Below, piece after piece: positions 20,555 through 31,234 of a stretch of DNA of 64,000 nt. The position numbers and the translations under genes are program-made. The DNA is taken from contig JAGVSM010002652.1 of NCBI GenBank assembly GCA_022494885.1, forward strand, positions 1 through 64,000. The letters run 5' to 3'. How positions within the stretch are numbered: position 1 is the stretch's first letter; each line of letters starts with the position of its first letter. The notes beneath the pieces are model-generated. The model was given only the letters and a program-made list of their open reading frames with translations, did not search any database and was not told where the DNA came from. Origin of the DNA: Micrasema longulum (Eukaryota; Arthropoda; Insecta; Trichoptera; Brachycentridae).

Positions 20555-21885
20555 TAACTCTTATAAAATTAAGGTGGAGATCGAACAGAACGTAGTAACT
20601 ATAGACCTACGGCAAATTTAACTGTATTTAATAAAATCTCCGAAAAACAAATTGTTAAACGATCAATAGGTCTTGTAAAAAATCTCAACATAATGTGCTT
20701 AAACCAACATGGTTTTTCAAAAAAAAAGGAACCAGAACCGCCTTGGTAAATTTAATCAATTGCGCACAAACAAACATGGATGCTGGAATTCACAGGAATT
20801 ATCTTGAACTTCAAAAAATACTTCGATACGGTACATGTTGAGACCATGATAACTGTTCTCTAAATCATTTGAATAAATCCGTAGCACGTGACAACAAAAT
20901 AAATTATTTTAATTAAATTACAAATTTAAAAGCTTCAATTAAATTAACTTAACAATAGAATCACCATGTAAAGCGCCCTTGAGGTATTTTATTACGAAAA
21001 TGGCGCTATATAAGTTATCCATAATTAATTAATTAATTTTAAAATTAAATGACATTGGAGTAAAACTTCAAGAATTTAAACTGCTGAAATTATACCTAAC
21101 AACTCGGAAGCAAAACATTTACATAAATGAAAAAAAAGTCAAATACAAAGTGTAAATTCTGAAGTACCACGAGAGTACATTTTGGGTCCACTATTAACTT
21201 ATCACTGTACAATTTTAAAGGAAAAAATCTTATGTATGCCGACGAAATTGGACTATTCTATGAAAATCAAACTGACGTATTAACAAACAATGCATAAACG
21301 AAGACCTTACTTTGTTGACTAAGTGGACAAATACAAACTACACTTAATGAAAAGAAATGTAATATCATCCATTTTGAATCTAGAAAAAAAATACATAAAA
21401 TAAAGTGCCGACATTTTCGAGTCTTTTTAAAAAAAAAAAACAAATACTCTGTTCCAAAAATGGAAAAACTATAATGTATGAAGCCTATGTAAAAACTAAA
21501 ATATGTTATTTTTACTATGGTGAACAGACTACAAAGATGGCAAAATAAAATATTAAAGTTAGTAGATGACCTCCCTTATCTAACAGCAACTAAAGAACTC
21601 TTTAAACAAATTGAACAATTAAATACATCTGAACTCTTTAAATCAAAATTCTTTAAAAAATACATAAATTAGCCACTGATATAATTGTAGACGAAGAAAT
21701 GAAACTTGAAAAAAAATGTAGTAAACATAGACACAGTACAAAAATATCAAAACAATATCATAGACAACATTCTAAAACGAGACAAGAACAGTATAGACTA
21801 ATAAAACCAGAAAATGAAATTATACAGTAAACTGCCAGACAAAATTAAACAAAAGACTCAGACAACCTTTACAAAAAGACATATT
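20555..21885 (+). mobile_element. LINE-O, decayed reverse transcriptase
   Basis: Frameshifted remains of one ORF2. In order: NYRPTANLTVFNKISEKQIV (motif NYRPI), LNQHGFSKKKE, LELQKYFDTVH (motif 'DLSKAFDTV'), EVPREYILGPLL (motif 'VPQGSILGPLLF') and MYADEIGLFYEN (catalytic YADD with the second D changed to E). The C-terminal NRLQRWQNKILKLVDDLPYL and TATKELFKQIEQ follow. The 20870-21020 stretch interrupts the RT and may be an insertion. Many stops make it dead. The C-terminal end is duplicated in reverse at 43075-43600. Confidence 0.85.
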
Positions 21886-22262
21886 ACAACAGAGATGAGG
21901 AACATTTTAGACAAGGTAAAATAGAAGAATCTACAGGGGTTATGACCTGCCATTGGCAGGTTTAAGTGGCCACTTTACACACTGTGTAACATTCACAATT
22001 ATGCCCATATCTGAACATCTATATCCTTTCAAATCTTTCGTTTGTTGATGTTTGAGAAGTTAAAGAGCTGAAACCTTTATTTATGCGGGTGAGATTCGTG
22101 TAATTTAATTATTTCACCTGCATACCAGGCAACGCCTAAAAATTTTTATTTTTCGATTTCTATACTTCTTCAAGGACCAGGTGGATTTATCAACAATATT
22201 TTGAGTCTGTCCAAATTTGTGTAGACAAGGACTGGATTCCACTCCTTGGGAAGCTGTTATTA
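21886..22262 (+). repeat. Family E unit, left arm of inverted pair
   Basis: Begins ACATATTACAACAGAGATGA and runs the whole unit to GACTGGATTCCACTCCTTGG near 22258. It immediately follows LINE-O. Confidence 0.75.
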
Positions 22263-22590
22263 TGTTAATATTAACAGCTCCCCAAGGAGTTGAATCCTGT
22301 CAGTATTAACATATTAACTAACAGCTCCCCAAGGATTTGAATCCAGTCCTCGTCTACAAAAATTTGGACAAACTCAAAACATTGTTTGCAAAAAAAGTAA
22401 AAAAATATTATCATAAGGAGTAGAATATCCGTTATGAAATCCGTTAGGGTTTATAAATAAATTTAAAAAAAAAAAAATAATAAAGTCTTCCTTACTAGGG
22501 AAACCTGTTCTTTTATAAGTCCCGTAAATACCTAGACTTCCGTATTTCTTTCTCAAAAATGTTCTGCGTCTCTGTTGTAATATGTTATCA
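22263..22590 (-). repeat. Family E unit, right arm of inverted pair
   Basis: The mirror arm starts at TTAATATTAACAGCTCCCCA and contains a ~55-bp internal duplication of that word (22262-22345). It ends with GTTGTAATATGTT, so both outer ends of the pair are the same ACATATTACAACAGAGA word. The centre is unlike the left arm (A-rich from 22385), so the arms match best near their outer ends and at the junction. Confidence 0.7.
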
Positions 22591-23270
22591 CGTTGGTTTA
22601 TTTAAAATTCCTTTTTAAAACAGACTGCGCTCACATGTCTTCGAAATTATAAGTTTTAGTTTTTTATCTATATTTAATACGCTTAAAATATTTTTCCTTA
22701 AATCGATTGCTATGTTTTTCTCGGTGATTTCCTTTTACCCGTCGATCAAACAAATCATTCTTAAATTCTTTGATATTTTTCTATCATTTTTATCCATTTC
22801 AAGATAATTTTATAATTCAATTTCGTATTTTACAAATTAGTGAATTGTACTTGCAAATAAAACTCTCAAAAACTTGATTTCCGTCTTTTCAGAAGTTTCA
22901 AAGGATTCTAATTGTATTAAAGCCTTTTTACCTTTGACAGCAATAAACAAAAGCATTATTTTTTATTCGATGATGGGAAAATTCGTACAAAAAAATGGTT
23001 AGGGTTTTCTCGAAAAATACATTTGAAGTAATTTCTCTTAATGTAAAAAAAGTTTATCATTGAAAAAGTAGTCGCTGCATTATTGTATTGAAATTTCAGC
23101 AAGTTAACTAAGTTTTCACTTTGAAAAAGTAATTTTCTTTTAGACTGGTTCTTTTGAAGTTGTATTTATGAGATAAAATAAAAGAATGACAAATGATCAA
23201 TTTTCACGGTGTTATATCTCTTTATTTGTTTTCTTTTGGCCTTAGTATTTAAAACATGTAAATTAAAACA
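22591..23270. other. Unassigned
   Basis: AT-rich, with no recognisable frame or repeat. Confidence 0.4.
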
Positions 23271-23277
23271 TGTAAAA

Positions 23278-23548
23278 CATGAGGATGAAAGGCAAGAGGA
23301 TGAAAGGCGAGTTTCTGGCGCCTGCAAACCAGAACCAACCAGCTAAGGGAAGGTAACCCCGACAGAAAAATCCACCAGAGAATGCAACGGAAACCACTCT
23401 GGTCATCTTTTCCCAGGAATCACTATGGCGAATCCATACAATAAGCAGTTGTCCTGGCTGCGGAGTAGCGCAGGACCGAGATGCTTTCGCTGTAGTGATC
23501 GCCAACGTCGGAGGATCTGACAAGGCACCTCAAGAAGAAGAAGAAAAC
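23278..23548 (+). mobile_element. Repeat K, copy 2
   Basis: Same family as 7605-7870 and better preserved. It starts with a short tandem pair of AGGATGAAAGGC words, contains GTTTCTGGCGCCTGCAAACC and CGAGATGCTTTCGCTGTAGT, and ends in GAAGAAGAAGAAAA. The tail type suggests RTE-driven retroposition. Confidence 0.75.
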
Positions 23549-23599
23549 ATGTGTTTGGCCTTGATATAATAAATAATATAAATGTTAGTATGTAAAACA

Positions 23600-23700
23600 A
23601 AACTGGGGAGTGTGATCCCGTGGTAATTTTGCTGCATCAAGCATCATAGGTCCAAGGTTCGAACCCAATGCCACAACTTTATAATTTTAAACAAAATTAA
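23600..23700 (+). mobile_element. SINE-C-like head, diverged
   Basis: GTGATCCCGTGGTAATTTTG with B-box-like GGTTCGAACCC ~50 bp later, then ATGCCACAACTT, as in the diverged copy at 52635. There is no poly(A). Confidence 0.4.
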
Positions 23701-23870
23701 ATTATTTAGGTATTCGTCAATTTTATGAACGTGAAAATTAAATTATTCATTATTTCATTAAAAAAATTGATCAACATTATATGCACCATGTTTTGTCAAT
23801 TGCGCGGTTTTTTATGTAGTGTGTTACATTGTTATTGAAAGAAACACAATTTATCGATGAATAATTTTTA

Positions 23871-24835
23871 ATGAGAAAGCACGAAATTAAGGATCTTGGG
23901 ATTGTTTTAGACTCAAAACTACTTTTTGAATCGCATATCAATAAAACTACCTCCAAAGCATTGAGCATGTTAGGTTTCATAATTCGAATGAGTAAACACT
24001 TTGATAATCTGAAGGCCCTTATTTCATTATATTATAAATTTGTCAGAAGCCATTTGGAATACGCCTCTCAGATATGGAATCCCCAGTTTGCCATATATAT
24101 ATAAGAAGAAAAGAAAATATTCAAAACAAATTTATAAAGTACCTTAAATACAAAACCGGTATTTCTTATGTATCTACTCTCACTGCCTCCACCTTCCATG
24201 GAATCGTTTCTCTACAATACCGCAGAGTGTGTGCGGACCAACCACTGCTTTACAAAATTATGACAGGAATGGTTGACTGTACAGAGCTGCTTGGTTTAAT
24301 AACAATACATGTGCCAGCCAGGATTTGTAGATGGTACCACCTGTTTCATGTACCAATAAGTAAAATATCGTATGTTAAAAATGCTTTTTTTCGTAGGACT
24401 TTTTCAATGTACAATACAAAATTTAAAAATATAGATTACACAAACATCACTCTGTCAGATTTAAAATTTACACTTAAAATGTATTATGTAACTTAGACAT
24501 TATAATAATAAATATGTACATCTCCCCTCCCCTCATTATCCTCTCTTCAAGAATTTTTGTCCTTATCCCGCCCAATTTACAGTAACTTAATGTTTTTAAA
24601 ATAAATATTTAAAAATTCTTTGGTTATTTAGTACATGAAAATAACATTTTTAAATGTATAAATTGTATGTATTTATTTGATATGTAATATATTTTCTTTA
24701 CTAACTTTGTATACTATGTGGAAATCTCATATTAGTTCTGAGTTTATACACTGTATCTGTTTGTTTACTAAAAATATGTATGTAGAACTGTTAATTTCCC
24801 AAATAAAATAAAATATAAATATAAATAAAAGGTTC
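23871..24835 (+). mobile_element. Jockey-like LINE-J, RT thumb and C-terminus
   Basis: The first frame (23871-24104) encodes IKDLGIVLDSKLLFESHI, ALSMLGFIIRMSKHF and SHLEYASQIWNPQFAIYI, the typical block after the RT palm in insect Jockey/CR1-like ORF2. A frameshift near 24100 leads into the second frame (to 24496), with LLYKIMTGMVDCTELLGLIT, IHVPAR and the expected C-terminal F-x-x-FSMYNTK. A ~300-bp 3' UTR and an AAATAAAATAAAATATAAAT tail follow. The frameshift and loss of RT make it dead. Confidence 0.9.
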
Positions 24836-24939
24836 TTTAAAAAATATTTTTTTTTGAATTCAAAAATACAGTTAATATATTTAGGTCTTTAAGTACAAGT
24901 ATAAAAAGCTAAATAAAAGCAATAAGATACTTAAAAATA

Positions 24940-25350
24940 TGATTTGTCATTACATCATCCTTTATGTTTTTGGTTTACAATCAATAAGAATAAATTATTA
25001 TATTTTTACAAATATAATTAATTTTCGATCGGCAGATTACACCTCTTGAAATTTAAATTTAACTTGGGTACATTGGTACTTGTGTAAAGACAAATTATTA
25101 AGTAAAATTTGTCCTAATGATTTGAAGATAATAAATAGATTGAACAGGAAAGATATTAAATAAAAATCGAAAATTTCAATTTTTGAAAAGAAGTAAAAGC
25201 ATTTTAAATCGTACAAATTATGTGGTGTTTTTTTAAATTTATAGGTTAAATATGAAGCCTTTAATAATCATTTTAAATAAATTAAACAGTTTTGTGTAAG
25301 CCCTCTTAAATAGATTCATATTTTTTTGTCTTTTTTTAATAATAATATTT
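24940..25350. mobile_element. MITE family S, decayed copy 2
   Basis: Matches the interior of 18218-18906: TATAATTAATTTTCGATCGG against TATAATTAATTTTAGACCGG, then GATAATAAAT, and AAGCATTTTAAATC. Both TIRs seem lost. Confidence 0.5.
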
Positions 25351-25534
25351 TGGGAGTGAATTTTTAATTTCCACAGTATATTTATGGAAGAATTTTACTA
25401 TTAATATTGGCCATAGAACTGCATTATTTTTCCCCGCAAACCTACATCTTTAATCATAATAAGTTTGCCGTTTTAAAAAATATATTTTAAGTAATTATTT
25501 TTGCTATGAACTTTTAATTAATCATTTTTACTTT

Positions 25535-26076
25535 AAATTAACATATTACAACAGAGATGAAGAACATTTGAGGGAAAGTAATATAAAAGTCCAGGCATCT
25601 ACAGGGCTTATGACCTGTCAATGACTGGTTTAAGTAGCCACTTTACACACTGTGTAACATTCACCATTCTGCCCATATTTGAACATCTATATTCCTTCAA
25701 TTCTTTCATCTGTTGATGTTTGTGAAGTAAAAGAGCTGAAAGATTTATTTATGCGAGTGAGATTCATCTAATTGAATTATTTTACCTACATAATAGGCAA
25801 CGCCTGAAAATGTTATTTTTTCAATTTCTATACTTCTTCATGGACCAGGTGGATTTATCAACAATATTTTGAGTTTTTCCTAATTTTTGTAGACAAGGAC
25901 TGGATTCAACTCCTTGGGGAGCTGTTTATATTAACATATTACAACAGAGATAAAGAACATTTAAGAGAAGGTAATTTAGAAGTCTAGGCATCTACAGGGC
26001 TTATGACCTGTCAATGGCTAGTTTAAGTGGCCACTTTACACACTGTGTAACATTTACCATTCTGCCCTTATTTAAA
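25535..26076 (+). repeat. Family E, tandem units
   Basis: A complete unit from TTACAACAGAGATGAAGAAC (25549) to CCTTGGGGAGCTGTTTATAT is followed directly by a second, partial unit starting TTACAACAGAGATAAAGAAC at ~25936. The spacing is about 387 bp. The second unit stops at CATTTACCATTCTGCCCTTA, where SINE-C begins. Confidence 0.8.
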
Positions 26077-26266
26077 ACGGGTTGTGGTCCTGTGGCTAGT
26101 GTCTCGGACTCACGGACAAAAGGTCCGTGGTTCGAATCCTACTCTACCCCAACTTGATTCCCATTTTCTAATAGTGAGTTATTTACAACTCGTTGAAAAC
26201 GCCCCTCAAAATTAAATACTTGGGTAAATCATTAGAACGCAAATATTTCTTTAAAAATAATAAAAC
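26077..26266 (+). mobile_element. SINE-C, full length
   Basis: Best-preserved family copy. Head GTTGTGGTCCTGTGGCTAGT, B box GGTTCGAATCC, body CTCTACCCCAACTTGATTCC and AATAGTGAGTTATTTACAAC, tail ATTTCTTTAAAAATAATAAAA-like. It lies between opposite arms of a family E inverted pair. Confidence 0.85.
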
Positions 26267-26269
26267 CTA

Positions 26270-26445
26270 AACCAACCATTGACAGGTCATAAGCCCTATA
26301 GACGCCTAGACTTCTATATTACCTTCTCTTAAATGTTCTTCATCTCTGTTGTAATATGTTAATATAAACACCTCCCCACGGAGTTGAATCCAGTCCTTGT
26401 CTACAAAAATTTGGACAAACTCAAAATATTGTTGAATCATTTTTA
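26270..26445 (-). repeat. Family E, inverted partial
   Basis: On the minus strand, starts inside one unit (CCAAATTTTTGTAGACAAGG), crosses the boundary and continues to CCTGTCAATGG. With the second unit before SINE-C it forms an inverted pair, 25925-26365, whose outer ends are identical: ATATTAACATATTACAACAG on the left and its complement on the right, with one base of difference. Confidence 0.75.
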
Positions 26446-26868
26446 CATTTTTACTATAAAAACGCACGTTGCCGGGGCGATTATTTTAAGATTTATTTAA
26501 TGACGTCATGGACTCTACAAGTAAACACATCTCTCATATTTCTTTTGTCTGTGACGAACTTGACACCGAAACTTCTTTACACAGTTCAAACTTCAGAAAA
26601 GCTTTTGTATTTGCCAATACATTAAGTTAGTTTGGCCCTGGCTCTGATTCTGGCGCTTTATTATTTCGACGTAGTCTCGCAATAAAATAAATATGAAAAT
26701 ATTTTAGATATTATTTTGCTGTAAATATAATCAAATCCCATATTAATGGATCATGTGGCAACTACAGTTTAACTACAGAGCTCCCGAACGTTCGGAACAT
26801 AGGTAGTTAAGGTTTAGTTTGAGGGATGCCACATGCCGGTAGAATCTTGTAGGGCCTTCGTAATTTTC
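26446..26868. other. Unassigned
   Basis: No gene or repeat recognised. Confidence 0.35.
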
Positions 26869-26869
26869 T

Positions 26870-27125
26870 TTTGCATTTGAGTCGCATGCACCCTATACCC
26901 GTACATATTGCCTTAAGAAGAATGAAATTTGAAGTATATAAAAAAATTCAGCCAGATGAATCTCTTCTCAACAATAAAGGTTTCAGCCCATTAACTTCAC
27001 TAAAATCATCAGACATCGGCGAAATAGTAAATTTTACGCAGTATGCAATGTGGCCATTTAAACCAGCTAATGAGAGCTCATAAGTACTGTAAATGTCCAG
27101 ACTTCCAATTTTTCTTTTCTATAAT
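26870..27125 (-). repeat. Family E, diverged inverted copy
   Basis: Minus-strand words AAGTCTGGACATTTACAG, GCTGGTTTAAATGGCCACAT, and GGGCTGAAACCTTTATTGTT with GAGATTCATCTGGCTGAA mark the family. The open frame at 26871-27083 on the plus strand is antisense to the repeat and not a gene. Confidence 0.7.
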
Positions 27126-27479
27126 GAATAATAATAATAACTAAATACGTCAACTCTTTGTAAAAAAGAATTATAAATGACTTATTTAGTTTATATACAA
27201 TAGCAAATGGTGTATAGGACGTTCCGGAATTAACTAGTGTTATCGGCATAAAAGTACCTATTCCAACTTTTTGGCAGCTAAAGTTATTTTTTGAATCTCC
27301 TGGCAGTCATAATTATTATTACAATTTACCAATACCTATACACCGGCTAGGTAACGAGTGTGGTGAAGTTGATATATTTCGTCTGTCTTTTTATAATTAT
27401 AGGTTAAGTATTCAAAAGGTTATGTATTAATCTGTATAAAATTTCTTAATATTGTTCTTTATTTACTTTTTTTTCTCAT

Positions 27480-27610
27480 GTTTCTCTATAATAATGTACA
27501 TGATTATGTGTATGTATATGTATATGCATATATGTGTATGTATATATCCATGCATGTATGTATATGTGTGTGTGTACGTATGCATATGCATGTGTATGTT
27601 TTTATATGTA
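27480..27610. repeat. TATG/TGTA microsatellite
   Basis: About 100 bp of alternating TATGTGTATGTATA-type units with TGTGTGTG. It produces two cysteine/tyrosine/methionine-rich frames with no biological meaning. Confidence 0.85.
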
Positions 27611-27744
27611 AATTTATTAAATATTTTTCTATGTACTCATATACCTTTGTTGGTACATTTCCTTAATTTTACTTATTTTTGTATCTTTTAGTTTTTCTTA
27701 TGTTATTTTTAATTTCAACTAAATGTACGTACTTTTTATTTTTA

Positions 27745-27880
27745 ACAAATTACAACAGGCATGGAGAAAACCTTAGAAAAGGAAATATGAAAGTCTAGGC
27801 ATCTACAGGGCTTATTATCTGCCATTGGCTGGTCTAAGTGGCCACTTTACACACTGTGTAACATTTACTATTTTGCATCT
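27745..27880 (+). repeat. Family E, short partial
   Basis: ATTACAACAGGCATGGAGAA, AAGTCTAGGCATCTACAGGG, CTTATTATCTGCCATTGGCT and GTGGCCACTTTACACACTGT. It stops after the 'CATTTT/CTGC' word. An AATAAATAAATAAATG LINE-like tail follows at 27935. Confidence 0.7.
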
Positions 27881-28104
27881 TGCTGCACTTGAATGTATTT
27901 CTAATAAATGATGAAGCCCGTAGAGCGTGTGAATTAATAAATAAATAAATGATGTTTTGCACCTCTGTTTTCATATATTAAAGTTAATCCCTAAGGGGTG
28001 ATCCCAGTATTTTGTCAAAATATTGTTTTGTCGTCAGTATTTTTAATGTAATTTTAAAACGATTTTAGTATTTGAAGCATTAAGTTTGCAATTATTATGG
28101 TATA

Positions 28105-28200
28105 GTGCGATTCGCAAATTAGAGTTATTAGTATTCTGACGAATAGACGGGTATGTCTCGAAACTGGTAAACCTCGAAACGTGGGTAAGTGGTTACATAC
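28105..28200 (-). repeat. Short dispersed repeat R
   Basis: Complement matches 54045-54145: ATATTTGTATGTAACCACTT and an ACCCGTCT-TTCGT block. The plus-strand copy lies just before a LINE C-terminus, so this could be a piece of that LINE. Confidence 0.45.
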
Positions 28201-28299
28201 AAATATTTATTCACATCAAGTATATTGAAATGTTTGACAACAAAGTTGTTTTAAATAATATTATAAATGATATTTTAAGCTTTCTACAGAATTTATCAT

Positions 28300-28765
28300 A
28301 TTCATACTACCTTGGAGGAAGGATGAAAGCCGAGTGAACGCGGTTGAAATGCGATCTCTTAGACGAATGTGTGGGAAATCAATGTATGACAGGGTTACGA
28401 ATGATGAAATCAGGCGAGAGTGTAAATCTGAGACAAGTATAATTGATAAGATTAAGAAAGGGTCTCTGAGATGGTTTGGTCACGTAGAACGAATGGACGA
28501 CGAGAGAATGGTAAAACAAATATATATGGCAAAATGAACGGCAACGTTAGACGAGGACGACCAAGGAAGACGTGGCATGATCAGATAAACCAAAATCTTA
28601 AGTCTGGTCATGTCAAAAGCAGACAGAACCTAAGGGCATGTATGACAAGATGTATGAATGTGGAAGAGGCTAGGATTGTATGCCAGGATAGACGCGTGTG
28701 GCGGTCCATTCTCTCTGCCTACCCCTACGGGGAAATGGCGTGATGGTAGTAGTAGAAGCATACTA
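28300..28765 (+). mobile_element. RTE-like LINE 3' end
   Basis: Two frames joined by a frameshift near 28520. The first encodes VNAVEMRSLRRMCGKSMYD, EIRRECK and GSLRWFGHVERMDDERMVK. The second encodes RRGRPRKTWHDQINQ and RRVWRSILSAYPYGEMA. 'LRRMCG…DR…EIR…LRWFGHVERM' followed by 'RGRPRKTW-DQI' is the widespread C-terminal signature of RTE-type endonuclease/reverse-transcriptase proteins. It ends in short GTAGTAGTAGAAG repeats. A reversed 3' end is at 41885-41990 and another fragment at 30060-30155. Confidence 0.85.
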
Positions 28766-28929
28766 CCTTTATAAAATTGGGGTTTTCTACGTTCTAGTAA
28801 TGTGACTGAGAAATATATTAAACGGAGGGTGAGAGCAGGGAACAGAGTGAACGGTGAACTTAAATCAACCTTAACAAATAAATGTTTGTCACCGGAGGCA
28901 AAATCAGCATTTCGTTTATTTATTTATTT

Positions 28930-30010
28930 TACATAAACGGCATAATTTGCCTTTAACATATATTGAACATAAATATGAAAAAAAAAATACACATATAAAA
29001 ACATAACAAAAAATTATAAAATTGCATAACTATAACAAAAGTAACAAGTAGGTAAATACACATAAGCAACCACAAGTATGAACGAAATAAATACATAAAC
29101 ATGAAAAAACAAAAAAAGGAAAAACATTTTTTAAATATAGAGAAAAGTTTTAGAATAATATTGCGAGAGAAAAAAAGAAATCCGACTTGTTTTATATTAA
29201 TATCAAGTCCAGAACCAAATATATCAGTCTTGTCCTCATACTGATTGCCATATCTATGGAGCCTAGGGATAGGCGAATGCATGTGATAGTTGGTCCTAGA
29301 ACTTGCAGAACAAAAAGGAGATCTGTGGCGGGTATGTCGACCAGGTACACGGAAACACACCAACTCCAGCAAATCTGGACAGTCAATTAATGAATTGATC
29401 ACCTTAAAAAGTAATATTAGGTCAGTTAGGATTCTTCTATCAGAAAACTTTAAAAGATTTGCTGAGGACAACAATTGATTGTAATTAAATAAAGCAGCTG
29501 TAATATGATGTTTAAAATTAATATATTTTAGAAATTTCTTCTGGACGCGCTCGAGTGAATCAGAATGTACACGATAATGGGGCGACCAGACTGGATAAAT
29601 ATATTCTAAACGACTTCTAACCAGGGAACAATAAAGTGACTTGATTGGTGCGATACTTTCAAATTTATTAGTAACCCTACAAATAAATCTAACATACTTA
29701 GCGCCTCATTTGAAATCTTGTCAATATGTTCGATAAATGTAAGTTTATCATCAAAAATTACGCCAAGATCCCTAATGAAATCAACTCTTTCAATTGTTGC
29801 GTGGTTCAACAAATAGTTAAAAATTAAAGGTTTCTTACTTTTAGAAAAGGAAATAACCTGGCATTTATCTATATTGAGAAAATTTTTATTTTTATTCCAC
29901 CACTCGTGAATTCTGTTGAGATTCATATGCAGGGTATTGCAATCATCAATATTGTTTACAACTCTATAAAGTTTAAGGTCGTCAGCAAAAAGTAAATATT
30001 TTACATCATT
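28930..30010 (-). mobile_element. Jockey-like LINE with FADD motif
   Basis: On the minus strand: LLFADDLKLYRVVNNIDDCN (catalytic 'F/YADD' box intact), WWNKNKNFLNIDKCQVISFS, IRDLGVIFDDKLTFIEHIDK, ISNEALSMLDLFVGL, then after a frame break LTDLILLFKVINSLIDCPDL, FRVPGRHTRHRSPF and SSRTNYHMHSPIPRLHRY. This is a palm-to-C-terminus series of an insect Jockey/CR1-like ORF2. The tail lies to the left, at ~28935 (AAATAAATAAA on the minus strand). The copy is 5'-truncated just before FADD and has at least one frameshift. Confidence 0.9.
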
Positions 30011-30059
30011 TCACAATGGAGTTCTGGTACCAACCTCTATGTATGGGAGGGAAGTATAG

Positions 30060-30155
30060 AATTTGAAAAACAACGATGAAAGTAAGGTGAATGCTGTCAA
30101 AATGCGATCTTTTAGACCTTAGACTATGTACGATAGGTGCACAAATGCCGAAATC
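30060..30155 (+). mobile_element. RTE-like LINE fragment
   Basis: Encodes VNAVKMRSFRP and NAEIR, and matches 28330-28420 of the RTE-like tail (AATGCGATCT, TATGACAGGG/TACGATAGGT). It is an independent partial copy, because it repeats rather than continues that segment. Confidence 0.6.
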
Positions 30156-30249
30156 CGTACATTACATTGACATATATGTTTGGATAATTTATATGGCGAT
30201 ATTTTTGTGAAAATCACCTCAAAGGCGCTGCACAATAAATAAATATCCC

Positions 30250-30365
30250 AGCACGTCTTGCAGCTACAGAGCGCATGGACGGTTGGGATTCTAATTCCTT
30301 GTCTCCAATTATGATATATGTAAGCTAAAAAACAGCACGTCTTGCAGCTACAGAGCGTATGGACA
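30250..30365 (+). repeat. Local direct duplication
   Basis: CAGCACGTCTTGCAGCTACA followed by GAGCGCATGGAC occurs near 30253 and again near 30331 with one change, about 78 bp apart. Confidence 0.8.
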
Positions 30366-30479
30366 GTAAAAAATCTAGCCCCTATTTACATTTTAATTTT
30401 TTTAATTTTTTTTTTTATTTTTTATTTATTTTAATGTGCACGTGTAATATGTAATACATACGTGCCCTTTAGGGTAAAA

Positions 30480-30986
30480 TATTTTTAAAAGCAGTGACAC
30501 GAAAACGTATCCATAGATTCTGAGTTTGTCAATTTATACCAGAGCTACATTCAACTATCATGCATATGCTACCAAAAATCCAGAATACTCATTTTTGGTA
30601 TATGGAAAAGTTTGTATTTCAACGTTAACAATCAACATTCGTTTTTGGTGGATCCCAATCAGATTCTTTCATTATATTCTTTGTAATTTTGACCGATTCA
30701 TTTTTTTCACTGGATTTTGGGGAACGCCAAAATAATTTTAACTCACGTTTAGTATATTTACAAAAACGTATTTCTAGTGCACCCCTGCAACTAAGAAGAG
30801 CTTCGCAGTTGCACCGCTACGCGTAGTTGTACGTTTAAAAAAGTAATATTTATATTTGATAAAATTAATTGTGTTTAGTTTTGTTAATCACTCATGAATC
30901 ACTCATGAACATTCACTAATAAAAAATACACAAACCTTTTAAAAAGGTTTATCCGAAAGGTTTTTACATGCTTTCATGTCATAATT
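30480..30986 (+). mobile_element. Helitron-like relic with MITE insertion at its end
   Basis: Matches 1780-2290 over ~500 bp. Shared words include CGAAAACGTATCC/TGAAAACGTACCC, CATGCATATGCTACC, AAAGTTTGTATTT, CAACGTTAACAATCAACATT, GGTGGATC and TTGTTAATCACTCATGA. The match is broken at 30987 by the foldback MITE. Confidence 0.5.
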
Positions 30987-31231
30987 AAGCTAGGGTTTCC
31001 TAGGACAGCGGTGCCCGTAGTTTAACGGCCGTAGTGAACGGTGATGCAGTGGACAGCCGTCGTAACGGTGGCTAGAGTGTGGTTTCCTAGGAAAACGGTA
31101 TTATCAACACCATTTAACACCGTTTACCTCGGAAACCACTCTCTAGTCAACGTTACGACGGCTGTCCACTGCATCACCGTTCACTACGACCGTTAAAATA
31201 CGGGCACCGCTGTCCTAGGAAACCCTAGCTT
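30987..31231. mobile_element. Foldback MITE, copy 2
   Basis: Same ends as 6696-6930 (AAGCTAGGGTTTCCTAGGAC … complement). Arms of ~100 bp contain CCGTAGTGAACGGTGATGCA and GTGGACAGCCGTCGTAACGG. The centre is AT-rich and differs from copy 1. It sits inside a Helitron-like relic. No clear target duplication. Confidence 0.85.
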
Positions 31232-31234
31232 TTG

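Noticed and set aside
26871..27083. A conserved protein shared with the frame at 42771-42574
   Set aside because: Both frames are antisense reads of family E and owe their similarity to the repeat, not to coding constraint.
27452..27691. Cysteine/tyrosine-rich peptides
   Set aside because: Produced by the TATG/TGTA microsatellite in two frames.
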